35,220 nt of DNA from Acidobacteriaceae bacterium (GCA_030041515.1 JASHNS010000063.1:1-35220), one strand, 5' to 3'; positions 15,320-25,400 are shown, counted from the stretch's first letter. Program-made: numbers and translations. The notes: generated by a model from the letters alone, not told the origin.

Positions 15320-16627
15320 ATGAAGCCGCTGCCTGGGCCAACCCGACACGTCCGGCATCGCAGCGTTGCCGCTGGCGCGCCATTCCTGTGGCGGATCGGC
15401 TGTTGCTGCGCCCTGATCCTGCTGGCCGTGACCGCGCATGGCTCGGCCGCGCTCCTGTACGCGCAGACGGCCGCAGCGCCGGCGCAGGACATCCCGGGCC
15501 TGGCTCAGCAGGCTGACGCCGATCTTCACGGCAACCGGCCGGCCGACGCCGCTGCAATCTACCGCAGGATTCTGGCTGACGCTCCGGACAACATCGCCGC
15601 CCGTTCTAACCTCGGCCTGGCCTACTATCTCCAGCGGCGTTACTCCGAGGCGTCCGAAGAGTTCCGTACCGTACTGCAGCGCAGTCCCGAGCTCTGGAAC
15701 ATCGTGGCTCTCTGCGGTCTCGCCGAAGCGCAGTCCGGCAAGGATGCGGAAGCGATCGGCCACCTCACTACCGGATTCGACCGGGTGAGCGAGCCGTCAC
15801 TGCGCATGGCCGCCGGTACGCAGCTCTACAGCCTGCTGATGGCCGCCGGCGATCTGGAGCGCGCCGCCCAGGTGGTCGCGAGGCTGCAGCAGATCGACCC
15901 GACAAATGTCGACGTGCTCTACGCCGCTCATCAGGTCTATTCGCTGCTTGCCGATCGCGCGTTTCAGTCGCTGGCACACGTCGCGCCGGATTCGGCTCGC
16001 ATGTTCGAGTTGCAGGGAGACGAGCTCGCGCAGGTGGGCGATATGCCCGCCGCCATTCTTGCCTACCGGCATGCGATCGTCCTCAATCCGCATCTCTCCG
16101 GCGTTCATTTTGCGCTGGGCGAAGCGCTGAGCGCTTCTCGCTCCCTCACCGATCAGGCGCAGGCTGAAGGCGAGTACCGCGAGGCTCTCGCCGACGACCC
16201 ACGGGACGAGCGCGCCGACTGCCGGCTGGGCACGATCGCCATGAAGCATGCGCAGCCGGGCGCCGCCGTACGCTATTTCGAGGACGCCCTCCGCCTGCGG
16301 CCCGACGATCCCGAAGCCAATAAGGGGCTCGGCATCGCGCTCACGGTCTCCGGATCGGTCCAGGAGGCGGTCATCTATCTGAATCGCGCCATTCAGGCCG
16401 ATCCCTTCGATGAATCCGCTTATTATCACCTGAGCCTTGCGGAAAGGCGCGCGGGCGATGTGCAGGCGGCCAAACAGGCGATGGACGAATTCGTGCGCAT
16501 CAAGACGAGGAGAGACCACCTCGCGCGCGACTATCAGAACCTGATGAATGCTGCCGCACCCTCGACGCGGAAAGGCGCTCCGGCTCACACTGCCGGCGCG
16601 TCCGCCGCGCCCCCGAGTGGACCGTAG
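15320..16627 (+). CDS. Secreted or membrane-anchored TPR-repeat protein
   Basis: A 435-residue protein with a hydrophobic export signal (about 25-50) followed by tetratricopeptide repeats over most of its length. Clear units include DAAAIYRRILADAPDNIAAR-, YSEASEEFRTVLQRSPE, PAAILAYRHAIVLNPHLSG, EGEYREALADDPRDERA, AAVRYFEDALRLRPDDPEA and EAVIYLNRAIQADPFDES. The C-terminus is an Ala/Pro/Ser-rich tail. TPR proteins scaffold complexes; in Acidobacteria they often accompany Oar-like receptors. It is divergent from the response regulator and has its own copy of the operator, so it probably belongs to the same regulon (inference). No Shine-Dalgarno sequence precedes the ATG. Confidence 0.88.
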   Translation: MKPLPGPTRHVRHRSVAAGAPFLWRIGCCCALILLAVTAHGSAALLYAQTAAAPAQDIPGLAQQADADLHGNRPADAAAIYRRILADAPDNIAARSNLGLAYYLQRRYSEASEEFRTVLQRSPELWNIVALCGLAEAQSGKDAEAIGHLTTGFDRVSEPSLRMAAGTQLYSLLMAAGDLERAAQVVARLQQIDPTNVDVLYAAHQVYSLLADRAFQSLAHVAPDSARMFELQGDELAQVGDMPAAILAYRHAIVLNPHLSGVHFALGEALSASRSLTDQAQAEGEYREALADDPRDERADCRLGTIAMKHAQPGAAVRYFEDALRLRPDDPEANKGLGIALTVSGSVQEAVIYLNRAIQADPFDESAYYHLSLAERRAGDVQAAKQAMDEFVRIKTRRDHLARDYQNLMNAAAPSTRKGAPAHTAGASAAPPSGP

Positions 16628-16724
16628 CACTCAGCCCCGTGTCTAATTTCCGAAAAGTCTGCATAAAACGCGACGCGAAGCCGAACCTACTGGAGGAGAA
16701 TCTCCCAACGACAAACGAGCCCGG

Positions 16725-17145
16725 AGTTGTCTCGCCCACCTCAAATCCACGCCTATGCGAAGCGGCCCGTGTCTCCGGCAGATCGTCGCGAACGAGGACT
16801 TCCCGGACCGTCGGCGTATCCAGCCAGAGGAGCATGGAAAGCAGAGGCACCTCTTCGGAAGCTTCGACGATCTGGCTTTGCACGGGAACATCGATCGACG
16901 ACAGGAGAAAGGATCCGCCGTCGCAGAGGTTACTCTTCTCCTCCGAGATCGATGCGCTTGCGGCCCTGGACAAAGACAGTAGGGCTCGGCTCATAGGTCG
17001 CCCGATAGCAGGCGGTCTTCCTCATCTCGAAACCGTTCCACGTGACCTCCCATTTTCCGCTTGCTGTCCTCAACTCGGCACCGGGCGTAGCCAGAACCAA
17101 CGTCTCCTGAACGCCACGTAGCGCGCTCGCGGCGATGACCACCAT
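16725..17145 (-). pseudogene. AraC-family regulator remnant (N-terminal arm only, frameshifted)
   Basis: Two adjoining minus-strand frames together read as the ligand-binding N-terminal domain of an AraC-type regulator. The first holds CYRATYEPSPTVFVQGRKRI and ends DLGGEE-stop at 16930. The second, offset by one base, continues SNLCDGGSFLLSSIDVPV, QIVEASEEVPLLSM and ends near VGETTP. The switch falls in GGAGGAGAAGAGT around 16935, so a single-base indel explains it. Similarity stops near 16725 and the DNA-binding half is absent, so the gene is both frameshifted and truncated. The 5' boundary is uncertain. Confidence 0.7.
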
Positions 17146-17439
17146 GCTCCCGTCGTGCCAGCGGCTGCCGAATCGATGCGGCCGATGACTATGCTTCGCG
17201 TACAAACAAGGAGCCGATCGGCCGAGAGGGCCGTTCCCATACATTTTCCGAGCAGGAGCCGATTCCACTCTCCCCGCCGTTCCGGTCCCGGGCTTTGGTA
17301 GCAGCCGTTCTCAAAATTGCGGGCACCTGTTGTCTGGGTATGCGACGCGAGGTTGATCCTCACCACGCCGGAAATGTGCCACAGTCGCCGCTCGCGCGAG
17401 CGGCTGCTGTGGTTGCCGCAATCGTCGGCGTGCGCGGAG

Positions 17440-17616
17440 AGCCTACGAGCAACTCGGGGCGCGTGACGGCAAGGAGAGACTTCGCAAACGATGTCGCGAA
17501 CGAAGCCCCCGCGATCAAGTGCTCAGCAGCCTCGATCTGCCTCACGGATTTCATTTTCGCAAGATTCCAAACACTTCGAGGGCAACCTGCTTGTTCATTA
17601 CTTCCTCATCAACCAA
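17440..17616 (-). pseudogene. RepB/ParB-like partition protein fragment (frameshifted)
   Basis: VDEEVMNKQVALEVFGILRK (ending in a stop) continues one frame over as MKSVRQIEAAEHLIAG, then FATSFAKSLLAVTRPELLV. This is the conserved run of plasmid-type RepB C-terminal domains, which normally read ...FxxLRKMKPxRQIEAAELM...AKALLAATP.... The frame changes at an AAAA run around 17553. Upstream and downstream parts of the gene are missing, and its 5' side runs into the last codons of the neighbouring hydrolase gene. It is a scar of a plasmid or integrated conjugative element (inference). Confidence 0.65.
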
Positions 17617-18497
17617 TTCAAATACTCAGGCAATGACTCCATCTCATCGACATGGTCGGGGCCAGAATTGCCGGCGAATCCGATCATGAGGAGCCGGCCC
17701 GCTTGTGTTTCGCTCAGCATCTGGGTTCCCATCGGTCCCCACTTCAGAACGGCGTGAGTTTTCAGCTCCCACTGCCGCAGCAGGTAATCCGACGTCTCCG
17801 TCGTGCTCGCGAATGTGCCGGGAAATATCTCGGAATGGGTGATGATCAGGCGCTTTTTCCCGGCTATGGCATCGCGTCCGAATTTCACCCATGGTTGCAG
17901 GGGCTCAGGTTGGATTTGGGACTCCAGCGGGCCCGGTTTCCCGTTCACATAGCCTGTGTGGACGCCATCGATGCAAAGCACGCGGCTGACGCGACGGTAG
18001 GAATCCGGATCGCTCAGAATCGCACCCTCCGCCCCGCAACCCGCACTCCAGCCGCCCAGATCGATTTCGCTGAACTTCACACCGCTCCTGCTCTCGGCCT
18101 CGGCAATCAACTTCGAAAACGCAGCTGGGTCTGTAAATAACCTCGCGTAGCGGCTCGATCCTTCCCCCGCGTACACAGTAAGGACAGCCATCCTGGACTC
18201 ACGCGCCGCAGCCGCTTCCGGCAGCCATGCATTGTTGCTGTGAAAGAAAATGAACAGGCGCAGACTCCTGGCATTTTCGTCGTTTTGCGGGATGAATAAG
18301 GTACCCAGCGTGAGTTCTTCGCGGTGGCCGGGTGGCGTTTCTTTGGCCAATCTGGGATGGGCGCGTGTGTGCTCGACCATCGGCGAGGGATTTTGATAGG
18401 TGTGCGGTCCCGGCAGGCCATGTTCCAATTGCGGTGTTTGCGCGGCTGGAGAAGAAGCAACCAATATAACGAGAAGACCAGGCCAACCCAGTTTCAT
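17598..18497 (-). CDS. Secreted alpha/beta-hydrolase-like protein, probable esterase
   Basis: A 299-residue protein with a signal peptide (about 1-19) and a good ribosome-binding site (GAGGT, 6-7 nt before ATG). The nucleophile elbow is visible as DLGGWSAGCGAEG (G-x-S-x-G); an acid candidate follows in VLCIDGVH and a C-terminal His candidate in SGPDHVDEM. LRLFIFFHSNNAW is the strand preceding the oxyanion loop. I recognise the fold pattern but not a named family; the substrate is unknown. The C-terminus (LPEYLNWLMRK) ends exactly where the RepB-like fragment begins, so the end of the gene may have been trimmed by that rearrangement. Confidence 0.7.
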   Translation of the reverse strand: MKLGWPGLLVILVASSPAAQTPQLEHGLPGPHTYQNPSPMVEHTRAHPRLAKETPPGHREELTLGTLFIPQNDENARSLRLFIFFHSNNAWLPEAAAARESRMAVLTVYAGEGSSRYARLFTDPAAFSKLIAEAESRSGVKFSEIDLGGWSAGCGAEGAILSDPDSYRRVSRVLCIDGVHTGYVNGKPGPLESQIQPEPLQPWVKFGRDAIAGKKRLIITHSEIFPGTFASTTETSDYLLRQWELKTHAVLKWGPMGTQMLSETQAGRLLMIGFAGNSGPDHVDEMESLPEYLNWLMRK

Positions 18498-18580
18498 CTG
18501 CTCACCTCATCCCCTTTAGCGTGCCAGATAACTTATTAAAGGGCCCCAGACACCAGTCGGACTGGATGCCAGACCATCGC

Positions 18581-19453
18581 CTAAGGAGAGGTGTCACCGG
18601 GGCATTCACCGGCGCGCAAGGTTTCAGGGTGCGCCGCCATCCATGCTGACAATAGACGATTGGTCGGACTTTTCAGCGCGGCCAGGAATTCCCTGCGAGC
18701 CACATTGAGCCATTCCTGTTGTGCAGCGTGCGAATTCACATTCGACATAACTCCGGCGTTGGGATAGCGCTCCGCAAATTGGCGCGGCAAAGTTCGCCAG
18801 AATCGCAATAACCCCGACGGGATGGACGTCACGTCGCCGTTGGGTAGATGAGCCAGTGCCTCCTGACGGGTGATCGGTATCTGATAGGTTGTTGCGTTCG
18901 GCTCGTGTTCGATTTCGACCGTCATACCGTTACGGAAGAAATAGTTCTTCCAGGGCGAAAAGTTCATGTTTTCCATCATGTCTCCGCTGATCGGAAACAT
19001 CAGACCGGAGTTCTCCTCGCCGCACTTCAACACAGTGGCGAAGCAGGCGCTTACGCCTGCCATTTGCTGATGACAGCTGGTCTCGATCCACTGTGCAATG
19101 ACACTCGGTTGGACGTCGAGTAAGTACACAACGCCGGTGCGCCGGTCACCGGGTGGACCTTCTGTGTAGATACAATGGCGTACCAGGTTCCCCGGCCATC
19201 CGAGCATGTCGGAGCCAAGGAGTGGGCATCCGTTCGAAGCGTCCGAAATGGCATACGCGGCCCTCTGCGCCTGACGAACCTCGGCGATGTGCCGGCGCCT
19301 TACCGACGAACTTATTAACTGCGGGGTCAGCAGAGATGTAACGGTTTGCCCGAACGCAGGAACGAACCCGTCTGACATGCAGAGCAGAACCACAGCAAAA
19401 GATCGGGTTGCGCGGGCAAACCGTTTTAGATTATTCAACGAAAGTCGGCACAT
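18581..19453 (-). CDS. Conserved-looking secreted protein of unknown function
   Basis: A 290-residue protein with an N-terminal signal-like segment (about 16-35, ending AFGQ). The rest is soluble, with several cysteines (CPLLG, HCIYTEG, SCHQQ, SACFATVLKCGEE) that could form disulfides in the periplasm. It has Pro-rich loops and an aromatic-rich central part (SPWKNYFFRNGMTVEIEH). No catalytic motif or known domain is recognised. It lies 83 nt upstream of the esterase-like gene on the same strand and may be co-transcribed. The coding frame is the only long one that carries a signal peptide here. Confidence 0.6.
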   Translation of the reverse strand: MCRLSLNNLKRFARATRSFAVVLLCMSDGFVPAFGQTVTSLLTPQLISSSVRRRHIAEVRQAQRAAYAISDASNGCPLLGSDMLGWPGNLVRHCIYTEGPPGDRRTGVVYLLDVQPSVIAQWIETSCHQQMAGVSACFATVLKCGEENSGLMFPISGDMMENMNFSPWKNYFFRNGMTVEIEHEPNATTYQIPITRQEALAHLPNGDVTSIPSGLLRFWRTLPRQFAERYPNAGVMSNVNSHAAQQEWLNVARREFLAALKSPTNRLLSAWMAAHPETLRAGECPGDTSP

Positions 19454-19591
19454 CTTCCTTGTGTCCGCCGCTATCCAGGCTGCAGGCAGAACGGTCCAAT
19501 TTCCCCCCTGCCACCAGCATCCCTGCTTCCAGCCAATTTGTTAAGACCCGCTCTGATACCTACGGGCCCTTCCATCCGCTAAATGTGCCGA

Positions 19592-22036
19592 TTACCGATC
19601 CGGATAAATCAGAGCGGCCCGGCGTTTCTCCATGAAGGCTTCCAGCGTCGGCCGCCATCCTTCCGAGATATACTCCGGGTCCTCTCCGGCAGTAATCTGA
19701 GCCAGCACCTGCTGGTTGGCCAGCAGAAAGTTCATCTTCTGTAACTGATACTGATCGGGATAGAAGCGGTGCAGCGCCGCGGCGATTTCGACGCCCAGTT
19801 CCGGCGAATTGAGCTCATTGCGCGCCGTCACCAGAATTCGCACCGCGCTGCATTGTTGGCCGGCATACGGATACGGCTTATCCGGCGTGAACTCCACCGG
19901 ATAGAAGCGCACGCCCGGAATATCGCGGCGGTTCAGGTACATGGCGAGAGCCCGGCCATGAATCCACGGCGCGCCAAACTCCTCAAAGGGCGTATCCGTT
20001 CCGCGTCCCACAGAGATGTTCGTGCCCTCAATCAGCCCCAGTGCCGGATACAGCGTCTCCTCCTCCACATCGTGCAGGTTGGGCGAGGGATCGACCCAGG
20101 AAAGTCCGGTGGAGTCGTACCAGTCGCCGCGCTGCCAGCCCTTCATGGCAACGACCGTGAGCGGCGCGTGCAGATTCAGCTGCTGGTTGTCATAGCGGGC
20201 CAGCTCGCCCAGCGTCATGCCGTTGCGCACCGGGATAGGCATGGAATTGACGTAGCTCTCCGGACCATCGGAGACCGGTCCCTGCACAAACGCGCCATTG
20301 ATGGGATCGGGGCGGTCGAGCACCACGATATCGGTCCCGGTTTTCGCCGCCGCTTCCAGAAAGTAGCGAATCAGCGTTTCATAGGTGTACTCGCGAACTC
20401 CGACGTCCTGCAGGTCGATGACGACCGCGTCCAGATTGCGCAAAGTTGCGAGCGATGGATGGCGCGACGCGGCTGTCGTGCCGTACAGGCTGATGACCGG
20501 CAATTCGGTGGCTGCATCCGTCGAATTGGGAATGCCGGGCCGGTCATAGGCGCCGCTGACGCCGCTCTCGGGACCAAAGAGCGTGGTCAGCTTCAGCCCC
20601 GGCACTGCGGCAGCCGCGTCGTGATAGAGCACGTCGATCGTGCTCCGTCCCTGCGAGTCGACGCCCGTCAGGTTGGTGAGCAGACCCAGCCGCAGATGCC
20701 CTCCATGCTCCAGCGCCAGCGCCGCCAGCTCCGCAAAGTGGTCGCTCTCCAGCACGTCGATACCGGTCTGCACGTTGGCATTGCGCGCGGCCCAGCGCCG
20801 CATCCCGCTCAGTGACTCGTTGTAGCCCGTAATGTGCGCAGCCAGCGTGCCGCCATTTGCGTGGATGCCGAGCGCCACTGCGACTACATTCGCAATTTCG
20901 CCGCGCAGCTCGGTGATGCCTGTTGGGCCGTTCGGATGGACCGCGTTCGCCAGGATGATAACGTAGCTGTCGCTGCTCGGATCAATCCACACGGAGGTGC
21001 CCGTGAACCCGGTGTGTCCGAACGATCCCACCGGAAACAGCGTTCCGCGGTTGCTGGAGTAGTGCGAGTCGATATCCCATCCGAAACCGCGCAGCGCTGT
21101 TCCAGTCGCAGGCTGTTCCGGCGCCACCATCTTTTCCAGCACGCGGCGTGAAAGCGGAAACTTACTTGGCTGGCCATTCAGACGATCCAGCAGATTCTGT
21201 GCATAGACGGAGAGATCGTCGGCGTCCATGAAGAGCCCCGCATGACCAGCCACGCCGCCCATGCGCCGCGAAGTCGGGTCGTGCACCACGCCGCGCAGCA
21301 TCACGTCGCCGGCGAAGGTGTGCGAGCCAGGAATGCCGGACGCCGCTTCTCCATGCTCCCATTGCGTTGGAGCGATGCGCTGAATCCAGGACTTCGGGGG
21401 CAAAAAGCGCGTGTATTTCAGTCCCATGGGCTGGAAGATGTACTTCAGCACATAGTCATTCAGCGGCATGCCGGAAATCTTCTCTACCAGCGCGCCGAGC
21501 ACGATAAAGTTGACGTCGCTGTACTGGAAGCGGACGCCCGGCGGACGGAGCGGTACGCTATCGAACGCGAGCTGGTAGCCAGCCTGCTTGCCATACCAGG
21601 GCTCGATGAGTGGCAGGTCAGGGATCAGGCCGGAGTAATGCGTCAGCAGATCGCGAATCGTGATGTCGCCCTTGCCGTTGGCCGCGAATGCCGGCAGATA
21701 CTGCGCCACCGGTGCATCCACATTGATCTTGCCTTCCTGATACAGCTGCATCACGGCCGGAGCCGTTGCTATCACTTTGGTGAGCGAGGCCATATCGAAA
21801 ATCGTGTCGACCGTCATCTTCTCGCGATCCGGCACCAGCGAACGCATGCCAAAGGCCTGCCGGAACACCACTTTGCCGTCGTGGCCCACGATCACCACGG
21901 CGCCCGGCAACTTATGGTTCGCGATGCCCTGGTTCACAATCGGAGCGATCGCCGAGAAGTTGTATTGCGCACAGGCTTGCCCGGCAAACAGCATCGTGCA
22001 CAACAGAAGAGGCCCAACGTTAAGAAAACGGCGCAT
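19592..22036 (-). CDS. Fusion: class C beta-lactamase-fold serine hydrolase + NamZ-type exo-N-acetylmuramidase (DUF1343)
   Basis: An 814-residue secreted protein (signal about 1-23) with two enzymes. Residues 25-395 are an AmpC-like serine hydrolase: Ser84-x-x-Lys87 in DMASLTK, Tyr172 in YSDVN, and HTG at 341-343 in place of KTG. Residues about 423-814 are DUF1343, the family of NamZ (GH171), which releases MurNAc from the non-reducing end of peptidoglycan chains. Diagnostic runs include IDVLESDHF, LFGPESGVSG (Glu490), VVIDLQDVGVREYTY, LDRPDPING and PALGLIEGTNISVGRGT. In Bacillus subtilis the corresponding activities are separate neighbours (AmiE/YbbE and NamZ/YbbC). Here they would remove stem peptides and then MurNAc from the same glycan. 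AAAGGAG lies 8-9 nt before the ATG. Confidence 0.9.
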   Translation of the reverse strand: MRRFLNVGPLLLCTMLFAGQACAQYNFSAIAPIVNQGIANHKLPGAVVIVGHDGKVVFRQAFGMRSLVPDREKMTVDTIFDMASLTKVIATAPAVMQLYQEGKINVDAPVAQYLPAFAANGKGDITIRDLLTHYSGLIPDLPLIEPWYGKQAGYQLAFDSVPLRPPGVRFQYSDVNFIVLGALVEKISGMPLNDYVLKYIFQPMGLKYTRFLPPKSWIQRIAPTQWEHGEAASGIPGSHTFAGDVMLRGVVHDPTSRRMGGVAGHAGLFMDADDLSVYAQNLLDRLNGQPSKFPLSRRVLEKMVAPEQPATGTALRGFGWDIDSHYSSNRGTLFPVGSFGHTGFTGTSVWIDPSSDSYVIILANAVHPNGPTGITELRGEIANVVAVALGIHANGGTLAAHITGYNESLSGMRRWAARNANVQTGIDVLESDHFAELAALALEHGGHLRLGLLTNLTGVDSQGRSTIDVLYHDAAAAVPGLKLTTLFGPESGVSGAYDRPGIPNSTDAATELPVISLYGTTAASRHPSLATLRNLDAVVIDLQDVGVREYTYETLIRYFLEAAAKTGTDIVVLDRPDPINGAFVQGPVSDGPESYVNSMPIPVRNGMTLGELARYDNQQLNLHAPLTVVAMKGWQRGDWYDSTGLSWVDPSPNLHDVEEETLYPALGLIEGTNISVGRGTDTPFEEFGAPWIHGRALAMYLNRRDIPGVRFYPVEFTPDKPYPYAGQQCSAVRILVTARNELNSPELGVEIAAALHRFYPDQYQLQKMNFLLANQQVLAQITAGEDPEYISEGWRPTLEAFMEKRRAALIYPDR

Positions 22037-22495
22037 CCTGAGGGCTCCTTTCGATTGGTACCACGGCGGGCAAACTGTGAGCCTGGTTCGCCATCGTCCG
22101 GTAACAGCCGTCGATCACGCCCGACTTCAAGGTGTATGCCTCATAATTGACCACGAAGAACGCAGCAGGATCCGCTTGCGAGCCGGCGCGTCGCTGGCCG
22201 GCAGTCCCGCCGTGCGCCGGGACCGTCAGTCAACGCGCGACCACCACTAGGGATACAGCGGTGCTGCAAAGTGGAGACAAACTTGACCTGGCTTCGGCAG
22301 GGTTACCCAGGCCATCCCGCCTTCGAACGTGTACGGCAGCATCAGCACGGAGAAGACGGCGACGGATGCGGAGCCCGATGTTCTGTCCTGCGTAAAAGTT
22401 GGCAATCATAGCTTGCAACAACTCATAAGGCGAGTCGTGCCGCAATGGCTGCGACTTCCCGAAATGGGGCAATTTATGCCCTCGGGCGTAAGGGT
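22037..22495. other. Gap between the fusion enzyme and the second receptor
   Basis: No coding region is convincing on either strand; short Arg-rich frames look like noise. The only structures seen are the ribosome-binding site of the enzyme gene and a weak hairpin (TTA-t-GCCC-tc-GGGC-g-TAA, 22474-22491) five bases after the receptor stop, which could mark the end of its transcript. A promoter for the fusion enzyme probably lies here but no convincing boxes are visible. Confidence 0.4.
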
Positions 22496-25400
22496 CTAAA
22501 AACTCAGATTCAGCGCGAATTGAAGAATACGGGGCTCCACAGTGTCCCCTAGTATGTCTCCGAAGGTGCTGTCGGTTTGACCCGTGTCCGGGTTAGCAAA
22601 GCTCACATTGTTGAAAAGGTTGAATGCCTCCGCGCGGAACAGGATGTTTGCTCCTTCATCGTGGAGTTTCAATCCAAAGGTCTTGGCGAGAGAGGCATCG
22701 ACATCTTTCTGGTCCGGGCCATTCAGAATGCCAGGACTTGAATTGCCGAATCCTGTGGCTAAACCGTCGGCCCCGACCACAGGGTAGCTGCTCGTGAAGC
22801 AGCTTGTATTGATGTAGTCATTGAGCTTGCTCACGACGGAACCCGAAGTGACATATTGGCCCGGATGGCATGTCCCACTGAGCTCAGCGAAGTCACCAGC
22901 GTCGCCGAGCACATTGTTGCCGTTGGTTCCGCTAACGGTGAGCGGGTCCCCATTCTGAATAGTGATCACTCCGGCGAGGGTCCAGCCGTTGACTGTGCCC
23001 CTGAGCAGCGAGTTGCCTGCCCTGAGAGTGGGGAGGGCATAGGCTCCGCTAAACACGAATCGTTGTGGCCGGATGAAGGTGGAGGGGCCGTAATTGCGAG
23101 CCAGATCAAACTGGTTGCCCAGCATCGAACCGGCGGTTGTGTCGCCGACTATTTCCTGACCGGTTTGCAGGGCCCTGGCCCATGTATAGGAAGCAAGATA
23201 CTGAAGTCCATTGTTGAAGCGCTTTTTAAGGCTGGTTTCGAAAGCGTTGTACCAGCTTTGAGCGAAGGAGCCAATTTGATCGAAGCACGTTGGACACCAG
23301 CCCTCTATCGGAACGCGATCATCTATATTCGCGACAGTATTGGTCGTCTGGCCACGAATGGGATTTGTCGCACTTGCATATTCCGCCTGGCTCGGAGTTT
23401 GGGAGCTGATCAGATGTTCTCCGCGGCTGCCAATATAGCCCACCTCCCAAATCATATCCTTTGCAATCCTTGTCTGCACGTTCAAGCTGTAATGCTGGAC
23501 CACCGGCGGCCGTATGTTCTGAGCGAATGCGGTAACGCTGCTCACAGTGCTTGGAGAGTAGGGGACAAATGTTGGGAAGGATGTCGGCGCTGGCTCGAAA
23601 GGATTGGCAAATGTCAAATTAGGCACTTGAGCCTCCAAGCGCAGATCCGCCCAGGGCTGTTCGAAGATCAGCTGTACTGTCGGCTGGCCGCTGATGGTCG
23701 AGTGAAACATGCCGTAGCCTCCCCGCAAAACCACACGATCGCTGCCCGGCACGAGCCACGAGAAGCCAAGCCGCGGATTGAGGGTGTTTTGCCCATCGCC
23801 GGTGTAGGCAAGGTCGGTGGGTTCGCGCGTGACTCCCGCCGGAGTGGCATACGGGTAGTTATGACCCACTTCAAAGCCCTGTAGCGTGCCCGAAGCCGGC
23901 GGATTGGGGTTCAATGCCGCAAAGTTGGTATTGGCGTTTCGGCCGGCCACCTCATCCATGCCGCCCAGCAGCTCGTATCGAAAACCGACGTTCACGGTAA
24001 GTCGTGGGGTTAGCTGAATGTTATCCTGCACATATCCAAAGGGGTTCAAGATTTTGAAATTGCGATCGATGATGCCCGGAACGTCCAGGTTTAGATATAT
24101 GTTGCTGTAAGGCGTGCCGTTTTCGCCGGGGGCGGCGCCACCAGCTTCCCCAAGCAGAAAATCGGGGTAAGTGAGGAATAAAATTCCGCCGTAAAACTTA
24201 TAGTCGTCGTACGCGATCTGGTCGAGGTTGATCCCGCCGCCAAACTCCAGCGACTGGCGCCCCCAGGTCCAGGAAAGGTTGTCGACAGCGGAATATTGGT
24301 TTTGGACGTTAATGTTCGTCTGCCCATTGCCGCCTAACTGGAATGAGCCGTCGACCCCCAGGACGGGCTGCGTATTGTCGACGGCGAACGCATTCTCAGG
24401 AGCATTTACGCCCAGTTGAGACCAATCGAAGGGTTCCTCCTGATTGGTTGCAGCCTGGATGCGGTTATAGCCGACAATTGCCTGGTTAACGAGATGCGGA
24501 GTAAAGGTGTAGAGATTGCTGAGGGTGAAATCGCGAAAATGATCTGGATTGTTCGTGCTAAAACCTGGGACCGTACTCCCGCCCAGGCTCGGCTGATTGA
24601 AGCTCAGCTCCGAGTGGCTGTTTACGAAGAAGAATCTCTCCTGCCAGATGCTCTTTGCAGACTGGTTCCACTCCATATTGCCCATGTACTGATCTTCGTT
24701 AAATGTGCATGGATCGCTGATTGTCACGGTGCCCGCAGCAGCAGGATTGGCGCCGGCGGTGACAATTTGCGGGTTCGGTATCAAATACTGGCCCTTAGCA
24801 TTCTTCAAGTTCAAAGCGGCAATAGCCTGTGGGGCAATGTTCGAGCCGTCGGCCTGGATTACGTTCGCGTCGTTGGCGCCAGGTCCCTCATATCCCGATT
24901 GCCCGGCCATTAGAGCTCCGATGCCCGCGGCGGTGCGATTGGTGTTTGTAAGAGCTGGTTCTTTGAAGGTGGTTAAGCACTCCGATTCGTCAAAGCCGTC
25001 CGCCTGCCGCGTTCCCTGGTAGGCAACAAAGAAAGTGGCCTTATCAGCCACGATCGGGCCTCCCAGGGTGAGACCGAACTGATTCTGCTGCAAAACGGCA
25101 CGGGGAGCGCCCACCTGGTTGAGAAAGAAGTCGTTTGCATTCAGGACAGTGTTGCGGAAAAATTCGTAGCCGCTTCCATGAAACTGATTCGAACCAACTT
25201 TGGTGACGACATTCACATTTGCGCCGCCGTTGTGCCCGTAGGAAGCATTGTAGGGGACGGTCTGCACATTGAATTCCTCAATGGTATTAGGGTTGGGAAT
25301 AGGATTTTCGCCGCTGAAGCTGGCGCTCCCTTGAAGGTCGTTGGTCCCGATGCCGTTCATTTCAAAGTTGTTGTCCGTTACAGAGCTGCCGACGGCCGAG

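Noticed and set aside
19769-20815. 348-codon plus-strand frame
   Set aside because: It is antisense to the NamZ half of the fusion enzyme; the minus-strand frame carries the diagnostic motifs.
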